From positions 2,418,001 through 2,482,000 of the forward strand of contig NZ_CP097160.1 in the NCBI RefSeq assembly GCF_023370115.1: 64,000 nucleotides of DNA. Direction: 5' to 3'. This document shows positions 1-8,762 of the stretch, piece by piece. A model generated the notes under the pieces. That model saw only the letters and a list, made by a program, of their open reading frames with translations. It had not been told where the DNA came from and searched no databases. The stretch's first letter is position 1. Each line of letters begins with the position of its first letter. The position numbers and the translations under genes were made by a program. Source of the stretch: Gulosibacter sediminis (GTDB lineage Bacteria > Actinomycetota > Actinomycetes > Actinomycetales > Microbacteriaceae).

Positions 1-273
1 GGCATCTCGCTGAAATCACTCGACACTGGCGAGGCGTATCCGTCGGGCAAGGAGTACCGTCTCGAGGCGACCCTCAAGGAGGGCATCGATCAGCCCAACG
101 CGAAGAAGCTCTCGAAGCTGATCCGCGACGAGGCCCCGAAGTCGGTGAAGGCGCAGATTCAGGGCGACGAGCTGCGCGTGAGCTCGAAGAGCCGTGACGA
201 CCTGCAGGCAACGATGCAGCTGCTGCGCGGCGCCGACGTCGAGCTCGACCTGCAGTTCGTCAACCTCCGCTAA
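1..273 (+). CDS. YajQ family nucleotide-binding protein (3' part)
   Basis: The reading frame is open from the window edge and ends in TAA, giving the last 90 residues of a protein whose start lies upstream. The end of the protein ([19 protein letters not shown], then [20 protein letters not shown], finishing [10 protein letters not shown]) is the typical C-terminus of the YajQ/DUF520 family, proteins of about 162 residues with two ferredoxin-like folds. Some members bind cyclic di-GMP; which nucleotide this one binds cannot be told from the sequence. Cardiolipin synthase starts 20 bp downstream on the same strand, so the two may be co-transcribed. Confidence 0.88.
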   Translation, partial: GISLKSLDTGEAYPSGKEYRLEATLKEGIDQPNAKKLSKLIRDEAPKSVKAQIQGDELRVSSKSRDDLQATMQLLRGADVELDLQFVNLR

Positions 274-293
274 GCAGCGGAGACCCACACCCC

Positions 294-1841
294 ATGCTCC
301 ACAGCGAGTCCGGAGGCGGCGGAATCTGGCTCGGCCCGCTCGGCTACTGGGGCCTGAGCGACAGCACGTGGTGGATCAGCCTCATCGGCGCGACGAACCT
401 CGTCATCGTCATCACGATGCTGTTCACCGTCGGCAAGAACCGCCGCCCGACGACCGCCGTGGCCTGGCTGCTCGCCGTCACGCTCATCCCGTACGTCGGG
501 CTGCTGCTGTTCGCGATGTTCGGAAGCAACCACCTGCCCCGCTCGCAGCGGCGCAAGCAGGAGGAGTTCGACGAGCTGCTGCGCGAGGCCACGCAGGGCC
601 TCGACGATCGCGTGACGACGACGATGCCGAAGCGCTTTCGCCAGGTCTCGCGGCTCGCGCGCAAGCTCACGGCCATTCCGCGCCTGCCGGGCAACCGCAT
701 CCAGATTCACACCGAGTACGACGCGACGATTCTCGAGATGGCGCGCGAGATCGACGGCGCTGAAGACTACGTGCACATGCTCTTCTACACGGTCGGCTAC
801 GACGACGTCACGAAGCCGTTCTTCGATGCCATCGAGCGGGCGCAGGCCCGCGGCGTGACGGTGCGCGTGCTCTTCGACCAGGTCGGCACGGTGCGCTACA
901 GCGGCTACAAGGAGCTGCGCAGCCGACTGCGCGCAATGGGCGTCGACTACCACCACGTCTACCCCGTGTTGCCGTGGAAGGGCGGCTGGCAGCGCTTCGA
1001 CCTGCGCAACCACCGCAAGCTGCTCGTCGTCGACGGCCGCGCCGGCTGGGTCGGCTCGCAAAACGTCATCGCCCGCGACTATCACAAGGGCGGCAAGCCG
1101 GGCGAACGCAAGCTCTGGCAAGACATCATGCTGCGGCTGCAGGGCCCGATGGTGATCGCGCTCGACGCCGTGTTCCGCAACGACTGGTACATGATCACCG
1201 GCGTGCTGATCGAAGATGCCGACCAGCCGACGGCGCAGGACTACATCGACGAGCTCGAGCGGGCCCGTGTGCTCGGCGCGGTCGAGGAAACCTATGACTG
1301 CCAGCTCGTACCCTCCGGCCCCGGTTACGAGAACGAAAACAACCTGCGCATCTTCGTGCAGCTGCTCTACCTCGCCCGCAAGCGCGTGGTCATCGCGACC
1401 CCGTACTTCGCGCCCGACGACTCGATGCTCTACGCCATCACGACCGCGGCGCAGCGCGGGGTCAAGGTCGAGCTGTACGTGTCGATGAAGGGTGACCAGT
1501 TCTTCATTCAGCACGCGCAGCAGTCGTTCTACGAGCAGCTGCTGCGCGCCGGCGTGCGCATCATGCGCTACGAGGAGCCGTACATCCTCCACGCGAAGCA
1601 CATGACCGTCGACGACGAGGTGTCGTTCGTCGGCTCGAGCAACCTCGACATGCGCTCATTCACGCTCAACGCCGAGCTCATGCTGCTCGTCTACGGCCGC
1701 GCGTTCGCGACCCGGATGCACGGGGTCGAGGAGTCGTACCGCGCGGCTTCGAAGGAGCTCACGCTGCACGAATGGCTCGAGCGTCCCTGGTACCGGGAGG
1801 CGGCCGACAACGTCGCCCGCCTCACCTCGGTCGTGCAGTAG
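294..1841 (+). CDS. cls: Cardiolipin synthase (phospholipase D superfamily)
   Basis: This 515-residue membrane enzyme should join two phosphatidylglycerol molecules (or use CDP-diacylglycerol) to make cardiolipin. Two N-terminal transmembrane segments (about residues 20-70) form the PLDc_N region. Two HKD catalytic motifs follow: HRKLLVVDGRAGWVGSQN near residue 240 and HAKHMTVDDEVSFVGSSN near residue 433, both with the His, Lys and Asp/Glu positions intact. Length fits full-size Cls (about 480-515). The ATG has a GGAGA motif about 10 nt upstream. The gene meets the ferredoxin reductase gene tail to tail, with 6 bp between the stop codons. Confidence 0.93.
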   Translation: MLHSESGGGGIWLGPLGYWGLSDSTWWISLIGATNLVIVITMLFTVGKNRRPTTAVAWLLAVTLIPYVGLLLFAMFGSNHLPRSQRRKQEEFDELLREATQGLDDRVTTTMPKRFRQVSRLARKLTAIPRLPGNRIQIHTEYDATILEMAREIDGAEDYVHMLFYTVGYDDVTKPFFDAIERAQARGVTVRVLFDQVGTVRYSGYKELRSRLRAMGVDYHHVYPVLPWKGGWQRFDLRNHRKLLVVDGRAGWVGSQNVIARDYHKGGKPGERKLWQDIMLRLQGPMVIALDAVFRNDWYMITGVLIEDADQPTAQDYIDELERARVLGAVEETYDCQLVPSGPGYENENNLRIFVQLLYLARKRVVIATPYFAPDDSMLYAITTAAQRGVKVELYVSMKGDQFFIQHAQQSFYEQLLRAGVRIMRYEEPYILHAKHMTVDDEVSFVGSSNLDMRSFTLNAELMLLVYGRAFATRMHGVEESYRAASKELTLHEWLERPWYREAADNVARLTSVVQ

Positions 1842-1847
1842 CGCCCG

Positions 1848-3221
1848 CTACTTCGCCTCGCCGGTCTCGTCACGCGAGACGTTGATCATCTCGTCGCGCT
1901 CGACGACCTTGATGCGCTCGCGCCCCTCGGCTTCGCCGAGCTGCTGCTCGTGCGCGTCGAGTCGGCGCCAGCCCTCGAGGTCGGTGAAGCGCACCTGGCG
2001 CTCCGCCAGCAGCTCGAACAGCTCCTGCTCGTCATCGATCGTCGGCTGCCACCAGTTCGACTCGTCGCCGAGGATCTGCTCGACGGTCTCGCGCGCATCC
2101 GACTTCGTCGCGCCGATGAGCCCGACGGGGCCGCGCTTGATCCAGCCGGTCGCGAACAGGCCCTGCACGCGCTCGCCGTTGCCGTCGACCACTGCGCCGG
2201 CGTCGTTCGGGATCACGCCGCGGCGCTCGTCGAACGGCACGTCCTCGAGCGGCGAGCCGAAGTAGCCCACGGCACGATAGACCTGGCCGACGGGGATGTC
2301 GCGGGTCTCGTCGGTGTCGGCGACGCCGCCGTCGGCGGTCGGCTCGGTGCGCACGACGCGCAGCGCCGAGACGCGGCCATCTTCCGTGACCACCTCGGCG
2401 GGGCGGGCGTAGAAGTGCAGGTGGATGCGGCGGGGCGCCTCGAGCGCTTCCTGCTCGCCGCGCCACTTGCCGAGGATGCGGCTGATGACGAGGATCTGCT
2501 TGTTCTTCTTCGCGGCCTCGTCGGCCTCGGGATCGCGGTCGAAGTCTTCCTCGGCCACGACGATGTCGACGCCGGGCACCTCGCCGAGCTCGCGGAGCTC
2601 GAGCGGCGTGAACTTCACCTGCAGCGGGCCGCGACGGCCGAACACATGCACGTCGGTGACGGCGGTGTTCTTGAGGCCCTCGTAGACGTTCGCGGGAATC
2701 TCGGTGGGCAGCATGTCGTCGGCGTGCTTCGCGAGCACACGGGCGACGTCGAGCGCGACGTTGCCGTTACCGATAACGGCGACCGACGACTGGTCGAGCG
2801 CCCAGGTTCGGCTCGCCTCGGGGTACCCGTCGTACCAGTTCACGAAGTCGGCGGCGCCGTAGGAGCCCTCCGCCTCGATGCCGGGAATGTCGAGGTCGGC
2901 GTCGTAGAACGCGCCGGTCGAGAAGATGACGATGTTGTAGCGCTGCTGCAGGTCTTCGAGCGTGATGTCGGTGCCGAAGTTCACGTTGCCGAAGATGCGG
3001 ATGCGGCCGGTGTCGAGCACGTCGCGCAGCGCGTTCACGACGCCCTTGATGCGCGGGTGGTCGGGGGCCACGCCGTAGCGCACGAGGCCGTAGGGCGCGG
3101 GGAGCCGCTCGAACAGGTCAATCGAGACCTCGTGCGTGCCCTCGGCCTCTTTCATGAGGATGTCCGAGGCGTAGATGCCGGCGGGGCCGGCACCAACTAC
3201 GGCGACGCGAAGACGAGACAT
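1848..3221 (-). CDS. FAD-dependent ferredoxin-NADP+ reductase, FprA/adrenodoxin reductase type
   Basis: A 457-residue flavoprotein that would move electrons between NADPH and a ferredoxin. The N-terminus VAVVGAGPAGIYASDILM is the FAD-binding GxGxxG Rossmann motif. A second motif, VAVIGNGNVALDVARVLA near residue 155, binds NADPH, and ATGWIKRGPVGLIGATKSDA near residue 355 is the family's C-terminal FAD signature. The start is set at MSRLRVAV because an AGGAG lies 6 nt upstream; a frame 10 codons longer has no such signal. It is the last gene of a probable menG-polyprenyl synthase-reductase operon. Its natural ferredoxin partner is not visible here. Confidence 0.9.
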   Translation of the reverse strand: MSRLRVAVVGAGPAGIYASDILMKEAEGTHEVSIDLFERLPAPYGLVRYGVAPDHPRIKGVVNALRDVLDTGRIRIFGNVNFGTDITLEDLQQRYNIVIFSTGAFYDADLDIPGIEAEGSYGAADFVNWYDGYPEASRTWALDQSSVAVIGNGNVALDVARVLAKHADDMLPTEIPANVYEGLKNTAVTDVHVFGRRGPLQVKFTPLELRELGEVPGVDIVVAEEDFDRDPEADEAAKKNKQILVISRILGKWRGEQEALEAPRRIHLHFYARPAEVVTEDGRVSALRVVRTEPTADGGVADTDETRDIPVGQVYRAVGYFGSPLEDVPFDERRGVIPNDAGAVVDGNGERVQGLFATGWIKRGPVGLIGATKSDARETVEQILGDESNWWQPTIDDEQELFELLAERQVRFTDLEGWRRLDAHEQQLGEAEGRERIKVVERDEMINVSRDETGEAK

Positions 3222-3294
3222 GGTTGCTCCTACTCGTGGCGGGTGGTTCAAGTGATGAGTGCCGGGTCAAACACCGGCCGCGCTGGGCGCGCGC

Positions 3295-4413
3295 CTAAAA
3301 GTCGCGTTCGACGAGGCGCTGAGCAAATTCTCGCAGCGCCTCCTTGACGACGCCCGACGGCAGGACGTCGAGCGACGCGGTCGCGCGGTGCACGTACTCG
3401 TGGGCGGCGTCGATGGTCTCGCGGGTGACCTCGTGGGCGCGCAGCTCGGCGATGATCGCATCGATCTCGGCGGGGTCGGCCTGCACGAGCGGTTCCGGGC
3501 GCGCAAGGGTCTCGTCGGCGCTGCCGGGTTCGCTGCCGGCCACGCGGGTACGGATGCGGTCGAGCAGGTCGGCGGCAGGCGCATCCCCCGCCGCGGCGCG
3601 CCGCTCGAGCAGCAGCACGGGCAGCGTCTCGACGCCGGCCCGCAGGTCGGTGCCGGCGCGCTTGCCGGTGGTGTCGGCGGCGGGCGAGAGGTCGATCACG
3701 TCGTCGACGATCTGGAAGGCGACGCCGACCGCCTCACCGAAGTCGCGCATCGCGGGGCGGAACTCGGCCGGCGCATCCGACAGCAGCACGCCGTACTCGC
3801 TGGCCGCGCCGATGAGCGAGCCCGTCTTGTCGGCGAGCACGCGGATGTAGTGGTCGATACGGTCTTCGCCCTCGCGCGGGCCGATGGTCTCGTGCATCTG
3901 CCCGAGCACGAGCCGCTCGAAGACGGTGGCCTGCATGCGGATCGCCTCGGCGCCAAGGTACGAGAAGATCTGCGAGGCGCGGGCGAAGAGCAGGTCGCCG
4001 GCGAGGATCGCGGTCGAGTTGCTCCAGCGCAGGTGCGCGGCGGTGACGCCGCGGCGAAGGGTCGCCTCGTCCATGACGTCGTCGTGGTAGAGCGATGCGA
4101 GGTGCGTGATTTCGACCGCGGCGGCGGCCTCGTCGAGGGCGTCGCTCACCGGCGTCGGGCCGAGCTGGGCCGCGAGTAGCACGAGCATCGGGCGCAGGCG
4201 CTTGCCGCCGGCACTCATGAGGTAGGTCGTCGTCGTAGCCGCGACCTGGTCGGAGTACTTCACCTGGTCGTGCAGCACCTGCTCGACGCGCTCGAGGCCC
4301 TCGTCAAGGGTCGCCTTGAGCTTGCGTTCGGCAGGTTTGCCGAACAACTGCTTCGCGAAGCCGGCACCGATCGCGCCGTGTGCGGGGCGGCGTGCCGAAG
4401 TCGAGGCGGTCAC
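3295..4413 (-). CDS. Polyprenyl diphosphate synthase (menaquinone side chain)
   Basis: A 372-residue trans-prenyl chain elongase that condenses isopentenyl diphosphate to build the isoprenoid tail attached by MenA. Both Asp-rich motifs are present: the first in SLYHDDVMDEATLRRG (DDxxD, near residue 107) and the second in FQIVDDVIDLS near residue 235. The conserved GGKRLRP motif is near residue 70. GTG start with AGGAGA upstream. The C-terminal 100 residues carry a family-atypical stretch rich in Ala, Arg and Glu. It lies between menG and the reductase gene on the same strand, which supports a role in quinone rather than carotenoid synthesis. Chain length cannot be read from the sequence. Confidence 0.9.
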   Translation of the reverse strand: MTASTSARRPAHGAIGAGFAKQLFGKPAERKLKATLDEGLERVEQVLHDQVKYSDQVAATTTTYLMSAGGKRLRPMLVLLAAQLGPTPVSDALDEAAAAVEITHLASLYHDDVMDEATLRRGVTAAHLRWSNSTAILAGDLLFARASQIFSYLGAEAIRMQATVFERLVLGQMHETIGPREGEDRIDHYIRVLADKTGSLIGAASEYGVLLSDAPAEFRPAMRDFGEAVGVAFQIVDDVIDLSPAADTTGKRAGTDLRAGVETLPVLLLERRAAAGDAPAADLLDRIRTRVAGSEPGSADETLARPEPLVQADPAEIDAIIAELRAHEVTRETIDAAHEYVHRATASLDVLPSGVVKEALREFAQRLVERDF

Positions 4414-4452
4414 GTAGTCTCCTGAAGCTTGCGAGTGAGGTGGATGCGGTGG

Positions 4453-5160
4453 CTAGGCCGCAGGTTTCGTGCCGCGGTGCAGCGCCACGATGCCGTACGT
4501 CAGATTGCGGTGCGCGACCTGCTCGTACCCGACCTCGCGCAGCCAGCTCGCGAACGTCGCCTGCTCGGGCCACGCCTGAATCGTGTTGAAAAGGTAGTCG
4601 TAGGCTTCGGGGTCGCTCGACACGAGCTTCACGATGCCGGGCATGAGCACGTTCATGTAGGTGTCGTAGCCGAAGTTCACGAGGCCGTTCGTCGGATGCG
4701 AAAACTCGCACACGAGGATGCGGCCGCCGGGCTTCGTCACGCGCAGCATCTCGGCGAGCGCACGCTTCGGCTCCTGCACGTTGCGGATGCCGAAGCTCAC
4801 GGTCGTGACGTCGAAGGTGTTGTCCTCGAACGGGAGTTGCGTCGCGTCGCCCTGCTGGAACGTGATGTTCGGATGTTCCCCGTGGCGCTTGATCGCTTCG
4901 CTGATCATGCCGTGCGAGAAGTCGAGGCCGGTCACGGTCGCGCCGTAGTCGGCGAGGATGCGCGTCACGGTGCCGGTGCCGCAGGCGACGTCGAGCACGC
5001 GCTGGCCGGGGTGCGGGTCGATCGCACGCCGAGCGCGCATCCGCCAATACGGTGTTACACCGAGCGAAAGTACGTCGTTCGTGAGGTCGTACCCGCGGGA
5101 AACTCGGTCGAACATCGACGAGACATCGTCGGGTCGCTTCGCGAGATCGGGTTTGGTCAC
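4453..5160 (-). CDS. menG: Demethylmenaquinone methyltransferase
   Basis: A 235-residue class I SAM-dependent methyltransferase that does the last step of menaquinone synthesis, C-methylation of the naphthoquinone ring. The UbiE/MenG family start (MFDRVSRGYDLTNDVLSLG) is followed by the SAM-binding motif RVLDVACGTGTVTRILADYG and the second signature RVTKPGGRILVCEFSHPT. Length matches the family. The GTG start has no Shine-Dalgarno but sits 6 nt after TAGACT (read on the minus strand, 5167-5172), so the mRNA is probably leaderless. It is divergent from menF across 59 bp and first in the operon with the prenyl synthase. Confidence 0.95.
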   Translation of the reverse strand: MTKPDLAKRPDDVSSMFDRVSRGYDLTNDVLSLGVTPYWRMRARRAIDPHPGQRVLDVACGTGTVTRILADYGATVTGLDFSHGMISEAIKRHGEHPNITFQQGDATQLPFEDNTFDVTTVSFGIRNVQEPKRALAEMLRVTKPGGRILVCEFSHPTNGLVNFGYDTYMNVLMPGIVKLVSSDPEAYDYLFNTIQAWPEQATFASWLREVGYEQVAHRNLTYGIVALHRGTKPAA

Positions 5161-5219
5161 CCGAATAGTCTAGGACACCCTCCGCTCCCTGCCTTCGCGC
5201 GCGCGGTACGCTGGCACGC

Positions 5220-6560
5220 GTGATGGTTGCGCTCCCCCGGCTCCGCGTTCGTACCGCGCGAATTGCCGACCCGGGCGGGCTGCTGCAGCTGGCGCCCGTG
5301 CCCGGCGCCGGCCAACTGCGGGAGCTTGCCGTGTGGTTGCGCCGAGGCGACGGCATCGTCGGCCGCGGCGAGGTCTGGCGGGCCGAGTTCTCGGGCCCCG
5401 AACGCATCCGCGAGGCCCGCGAGACTTGGCGGCAGCTGGTCGAGGCGAGCGAGATCTCCGACGAGGTGCAGCTGCCCTCGACCGGGCTCGTCGCGTTCGG
5501 CGCATTCGCCTTCGCCGACTCAAGCGAGGCCGCGAGCGTGCTGCGCGTGCCCGAGCTGATCTTCGGCCGCCGCGGCGGCGTCGCGTTCGTGACGCGCGTT
5601 ACCCTCGCCGGCGACGACGACCCCGAGGACGAGTCGGAGCCGGTACTCGCGACCGCGCAGCTGCCGGTGATCGCGCCGGTCGGCGAGTTTGCGCCGCTGA
5701 CGTTTGCCGAGGGTGCGATGACCGCCGCGCTGCACCACGACGCCGTGGCCGAGGCCGTCTCGCGGATCCGTGGCGGCGAGCTGTCGAAGGTCGTCATCGC
5801 CCGCGACCTCAAGGCCCCGATTGCCGCCGGGCAAGACTTCCGCGCCGTGCTTGCGCGCCTCACCGAGGCCTACCCCGAGACGTGGACGTACGCCGTCGAC
5901 GGCCTCATCGGCGCGAGCCCCGAAATGCTCGTGCGGGTGATCGATGGCGCCGTCACCGCGCGCGTGCTCGCCGGCACCGCGCCGCGCGAGACCGACGCAG
6001 GGGCCGACGCCAGCGCGGCCGCGTCGCTGCGCGCATCCGCGAAGAATCGCGAGGAGCACCGCTACGCCGTCGAGTCGGCGCTCGGATCGCTGCGCTCGCT
6101 CGACCGCCACGACGAGCCCGACTCGGGCCTGACCGCGTCGCCCGAGCCGTTCCTGCTCGAGCTGCCGAACGTGTGGCACCTCGCGAGCGACATTCGCGGC
6201 ACGCTGCCTCGCGACGCGAGCGTGCTCGACCTCGTGGCCGCGCTGCACCCGACCGCCGCGGTCGGCGGCACCCCGCGCAACGCGGCGCTCGCCGCGATCG
6301 ACGAGCTCGAGCCCTTCGACCGGATGCGCTACGCCGGCCCCGCGGGCTGGCTCTCGGCGTCGGGCGACGGCGAGTGGGTCGTCGCGCTGCGCGGCGCCGA
6401 GTTTGCGACGGATGCGGTGACCGCTTTCGCCGGCGGTGGCATCGTCGGCAGCTCCGACCCCGACGAGGAGTTCGCCGAGACACTGCCGAAGTTCCGGCCA
6501 ATCGTCGAGGCGCTCGGGGCGACGGTGGATGCGGCGGGGCCTCGACCGGCGGGATCCTAA
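5220..6560 (+). CDS. menF: Isochorismate synthase
   Basis: A 446-residue chorismate-binding enzyme converting chorismate to isochorismate, the entry step of the menaquinone pathway. The conserved C-terminal catalytic region is clear: GELSKVVIARDL near residue 190, the ALHPTAAVGGTPRNAAL block near residue 345, and YAGPAGWLSASGDGEWVVAL near residue 375, which holds the usual Mg-binding and chorismate contacts. GTG is 7 nt after TACGCT (5207-5212), a leaderless arrangement; the next codon is ATG, so the start is uncertain by one residue. It is transcribed divergently from menG. A salicylate or siderophore role is less likely given the men neighbours. Confidence 0.93.
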   Translation: MMVALPRLRVRTARIADPGGLLQLAPVPGAGQLRELAVWLRRGDGIVGRGEVWRAEFSGPERIREARETWRQLVEASEISDEVQLPSTGLVAFGAFAFADSSEAASVLRVPELIFGRRGGVAFVTRVTLAGDDDPEDESEPVLATAQLPVIAPVGEFAPLTFAEGAMTAALHHDAVAEAVSRIRGGELSKVVIARDLKAPIAAGQDFRAVLARLTEAYPETWTYAVDGLIGASPEMLVRVIDGAVTARVLAGTAPRETDAGADASAAASLRASAKNREEHRYAVESALGSLRSLDRHDEPDSGLTASPEPFLLELPNVWHLASDIRGTLPRDASVLDLVAALHPTAAVGGTPRNAALAAIDELEPFDRMRYAGPAGWLSASGDGEWVVALRGAEFATDAVTAFAGGGIVGSSDPDEEFAETLPKFRPIVEALGATVDAAGPRPAGS

Positions 6561-6709
6561 AGCACCGCGCATCCGTACCGTTTTTCGTCGCGTGACACTG
6601 CCCTGAGCTGGGCGACCCGGACGCGTTAGGGTGAGCACGTGCGGTGCCCGAGCGCCCGCGGCGTCGAGGCCGCAGGCGCGGTGCCGCGCGGATGCGGAGG
6701 CAGGATTCG

Positions 6710-8137
6710 ATGTCGGAGACCCCGTCAGCCGCGCCCGTCGAGCTGCCAGCAGACCGGCCCGGGCCACACCGGCGCCGCCTGACCTGGGTCGCGGTCGCCG
6801 CGACGTTCGGTGGGTTACTGTTTGGCTACGACACCGGCGTGATCAACGGCGCGCTCGAGCCGATGTCGGCCGAGCTGGGGTTGACGCCGCTGACGGAGGG
6901 GTTTGTCACGTCAAGCCTGCTCATCGGCGCGGCGATCGGCGCCTACGTCGGCGGGCATTGGAGCGACACGGTCGGGCGCCGACGGGCGCTCGTGCAGGTC
7001 GCAGTGCTGTTCTTCATCGGCACGGTCGGGTGCGTATTCACGCCCGGCGTCGCGGTGCTGCTCGTCGCGCGAGTCGCGCTCGGCTTCGCGGTGGGCGCTG
7101 CATCCGTCACCGTGCCCGTCTACCTCGCTGAGATGTCACCGGCCGAGCGGCGCGGTGCGTTCTCGGGGCGCAACGAGCTCGCGATCGTGGTGGGACAGTT
7201 TCTCGCGTTTCTCATCAACGCGGTGATCGCGAATCTGTGGGGCGAGCACGAGGGCGTGTGGCGGTACATGCTCGCGATCTGCGCTGTGCCGGCCGTGTGC
7301 CTGTTTATCGGGATGCTGCGGATGCCCGAGTCGCCCCGATGGTTACTCGCGAAGGGGCAGGAGGACGAGGCGCTGGCGGTGCTCGAGCAGGTGCGCGCGC
7401 CCGAGCGGGCGGCCGCCGAGCTCGCCGAGATGGCCACGACGCGGCAGCGCCAGGATGCGGTGCGAGCGATGGGCTGGTCGAGCGTCGCGGTGCCGTGGGT
7501 GCGACGCATCCTCTTCGTCGGCATTTTTCTTGCCGTCGCGCAGCAGCTCACGGGCATCAACTCGATCATGTATTACGGCACGCAGATGCTCACCGAGGCC
7601 GGTTTCTCGGCGAGCGCGGCGATCGTCGCGAATGTTGCGAACGGCGCGCTCGCCGTCGCGGGCACCGTCGTGTGTCTGTTCTTCGTGATCGAGCAGGTGT
7701 CGCGGCGGCGGTTAATTCTGACGGGATTCGTGCTGACGACCGTGTGCCACCTGCTGATCATGATCGCGGCGTTCGTGTTGCCTGCCGGCGAGGTGCGCGC
7801 GTGGTGCGTGCTCGTGCTGTGCGTGACGTTCGTGTTCTGCATGCAGCTCGCGCTGAACGCGCCGGTGTGGGTGTGCCTGTCGGAGCTGTTCCCGTTGCGC
7901 CTGCGCGGCTTCGGCATGGGAGTTTCGGTGCTGTGCGGCTGGCTCGCGAACGCGGCGATTGCGTTCTTGGTGCCGATTCTGCGCGAGGTGTTTGGACTGC
8001 AGGGCGTGTTCGGCACGTTCTTCGTGCTCGGAGTGGTCGCGTTTGCTGTGTTGCTGCGGGTGCTGCCGAATACGTCGGGCGCCTCGCTCGAAGCGCTCGA
8101 GACGAAGCTCGCGCGCTCGCCCCGCGCAGTTTTCTAG
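6710..8137 (+). CDS. Sugar porter family MFS transporter
   Basis: A 475-residue, 12-transmembrane transporter of the sugar porter family (MFS 2.A.1.1), probably a proton symporter. Signatures are GGLLFGYDTGVINGAL in TM1, GRRRALV after TM2, VYLAEMSPAERRGAFSGRNE in the TM4-6 region, RWLLAKGQEDEA in the central loop, and QQLTGINSIMYYGTQML in TM7. ATG 6710 is chosen over upstream GTG codons because a GGAGG lies about 9 nt before it. A TAGGGT at 6627-6632 could be the -10 box, giving a short leader. The last three codons and the stop lie inside a 52-bp palindromic repeat. No sugar-metabolic gene is adjacent, so the substrate is unknown. Confidence 0.88.
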   Translation: MSETPSAAPVELPADRPGPHRRRLTWVAVAATFGGLLFGYDTGVINGALEPMSAELGLTPLTEGFVTSSLLIGAAIGAYVGGHWSDTVGRRRALVQVAVLFFIGTVGCVFTPGVAVLLVARVALGFAVGAASVTVPVYLAEMSPAERRGAFSGRNELAIVVGQFLAFLINAVIANLWGEHEGVWRYMLAICAVPAVCLFIGMLRMPESPRWLLAKGQEDEALAVLEQVRAPERAAAELAEMATTRQRQDAVRAMGWSSVAVPWVRRILFVGIFLAVAQQLTGINSIMYYGTQMLTEAGFSASAAIVANVANGALAVAGTVVCLFFVIEQVSRRRLILTGFVLTTVCHLLIMIAAFVLPAGEVRAWCVLVLCVTFVFCMQLALNAPVWVCLSELFPLRLRGFGMGVSVLCGWLANAAIAFLVPILREVFGLQGVFGTFFVLGVVAFAVLLRVLPNTSGASLEALETKLARSPRAVF

Positions 8138-8177
8138 TTTTGATGCGCTACTAACCGCAGCGCACGTAGAAAACTGC
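8126..8177. repeat. 52-bp palindromic repeat, copy 1
   Basis: Begins GCAGTTTTCTA and ends TAGAAAACTGC, an 11-bp perfect terminal inverted repeat, with a central TGCG...CCGCA dyad. It is exactly the same length as the two copies at 8199 and 8590. It covers the last codons and the TAG stop of the sugar transporter, so transcripts of that gene would end in this hairpin. Confidence 0.8.
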
Positions 8178-8198
8178 AACCACTGCAACCTCAGCGGT

Positions 8199-8250
8199 GC
8201 GGTTTTCTATCTTTGATGCGGTTACAACTGCAACGTTCGTAGAAAACCGC
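8199..8250. repeat. 52-bp palindromic repeat, copy 2
   Basis: Begins GCGGTTTTCTA and ends TAGAAAACCGC; compared with copy 1 the third base and its pairing partner have both changed (A-T to G-C), so the terminal pairing is kept. The middle holds TGATGCGGTTACAACTGCA. It is 21 bp after copy 1 in intergenic DNA. Confidence 0.8.
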
Positions 8251-8305
8251 ATCGATGGCTGGGCGCCGCGTCGCGGGGACCACCCCGGCGGATGCGCGGG
8301 GCGGG

Positions 8306-8524
8306 TCAGCGCGCGTCGTGCAGGATGCGCTGGGCGCGGGCGAAGACCGGCGCGTCGACCATTTCGCCGTCAAGCTGCGCGACGCCGTCGCCGACCGCCT
8401 TGGCGAATCGCTCGGGGCGATCCCCGGGCACGAACAGCGCGGTCGTGATGCGCCCAAACGTTTCGTCATCGACGCTGCCGTGGCCAACCCGTTGCTCTGA
8501 CACTGAGTCTCCGTTCCGCTCCAT
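8306..8524 (-). pseudogene. CitE-like (HpcH/HpaI aldolase family) remnant, internally deleted
   Basis: A 72-residue open frame that joins the two ends of a citrate-lyase beta-subunit-like protein. TALFVPGDRPERFAKAV matches the family's N-terminal motif (normally near residue 10), and within 10 residues it runs into LDGEMVDAPVFARAQRILHD, which matches the family's C-terminal end (normally near residue 270). The whole TIM-barrel centre, including Mg-binding residues, is missing, while the frame is intact. This looks like an in-frame internal deletion of roughly 200 codons. An AT-rich stretch at 8536-8556 lies just upstream and may be the old promoter. It is very unlikely to encode an active lyase. 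Confidence 0.7.
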
Positions 8525-8589
8525 CGCGTAGCTCTCAATAATGTATTTTATTTAATGTCATCTCGTGCGCCGCCGCGACCCCGCGCCGT

Positions 8590-8641
8590 GCGGTTTTCTA
8601 CGGGTGACGCGGTTGTAACCGCATCACCCGTAGGAAACCGC
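8590..8641. repeat. 52-bp palindromic repeat, copy 3
   Basis: The most symmetrical copy. It starts GCGGTTTTCTACGGGTGA and ends TCACCCGTAGGAAACCGC, nearly perfect complements, around a central GCGGTTGTAACCGC dyad. The rest of the intergenic stretch 8138-8762, apart from the repeats and the citE remnant, shows no gene. Confidence 0.8.
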
Positions 8642-8762
8642 ATCGGTGGGTCGTGGGTAGGCGAAAACGCGATGAGGCGACGCCGTCATGAATGCGCAAA
8701 CGCGCGGAAACGACGTCGCCACGAACGCGCAAACGCCCCACGCCCCACGCCCCAACGAACCC

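Noticed and set aside
270-1601. Long minus-strand open frame of 443 codons
   Set aside because: It mirrors the cardiolipin synthase gene; the translation is rich in Arg, Val, His and Asp with no motif, as expected for the antisense frame of a high-GC gene.
4304-5863. 519-codon minus-strand frame across three genes
   Set aside because: It spans the end of one gene, menG and the start of menF in other frames and has no recognisable domain.
6639-6709. Leaderless GTG frames before the sugar transporter
   Set aside because: GTG 6639 follows TAGGGT by 6 nt but is out of frame with the transporter and the peptide has no features; ATG 6710 has a good Shine-Dalgarno.
8138-8762. Additional small genes in the repeat island
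   Set aside because: Plus-strand frames there are Arg-rich and run through the palindromes; only the citE remnant has homologous motifs.
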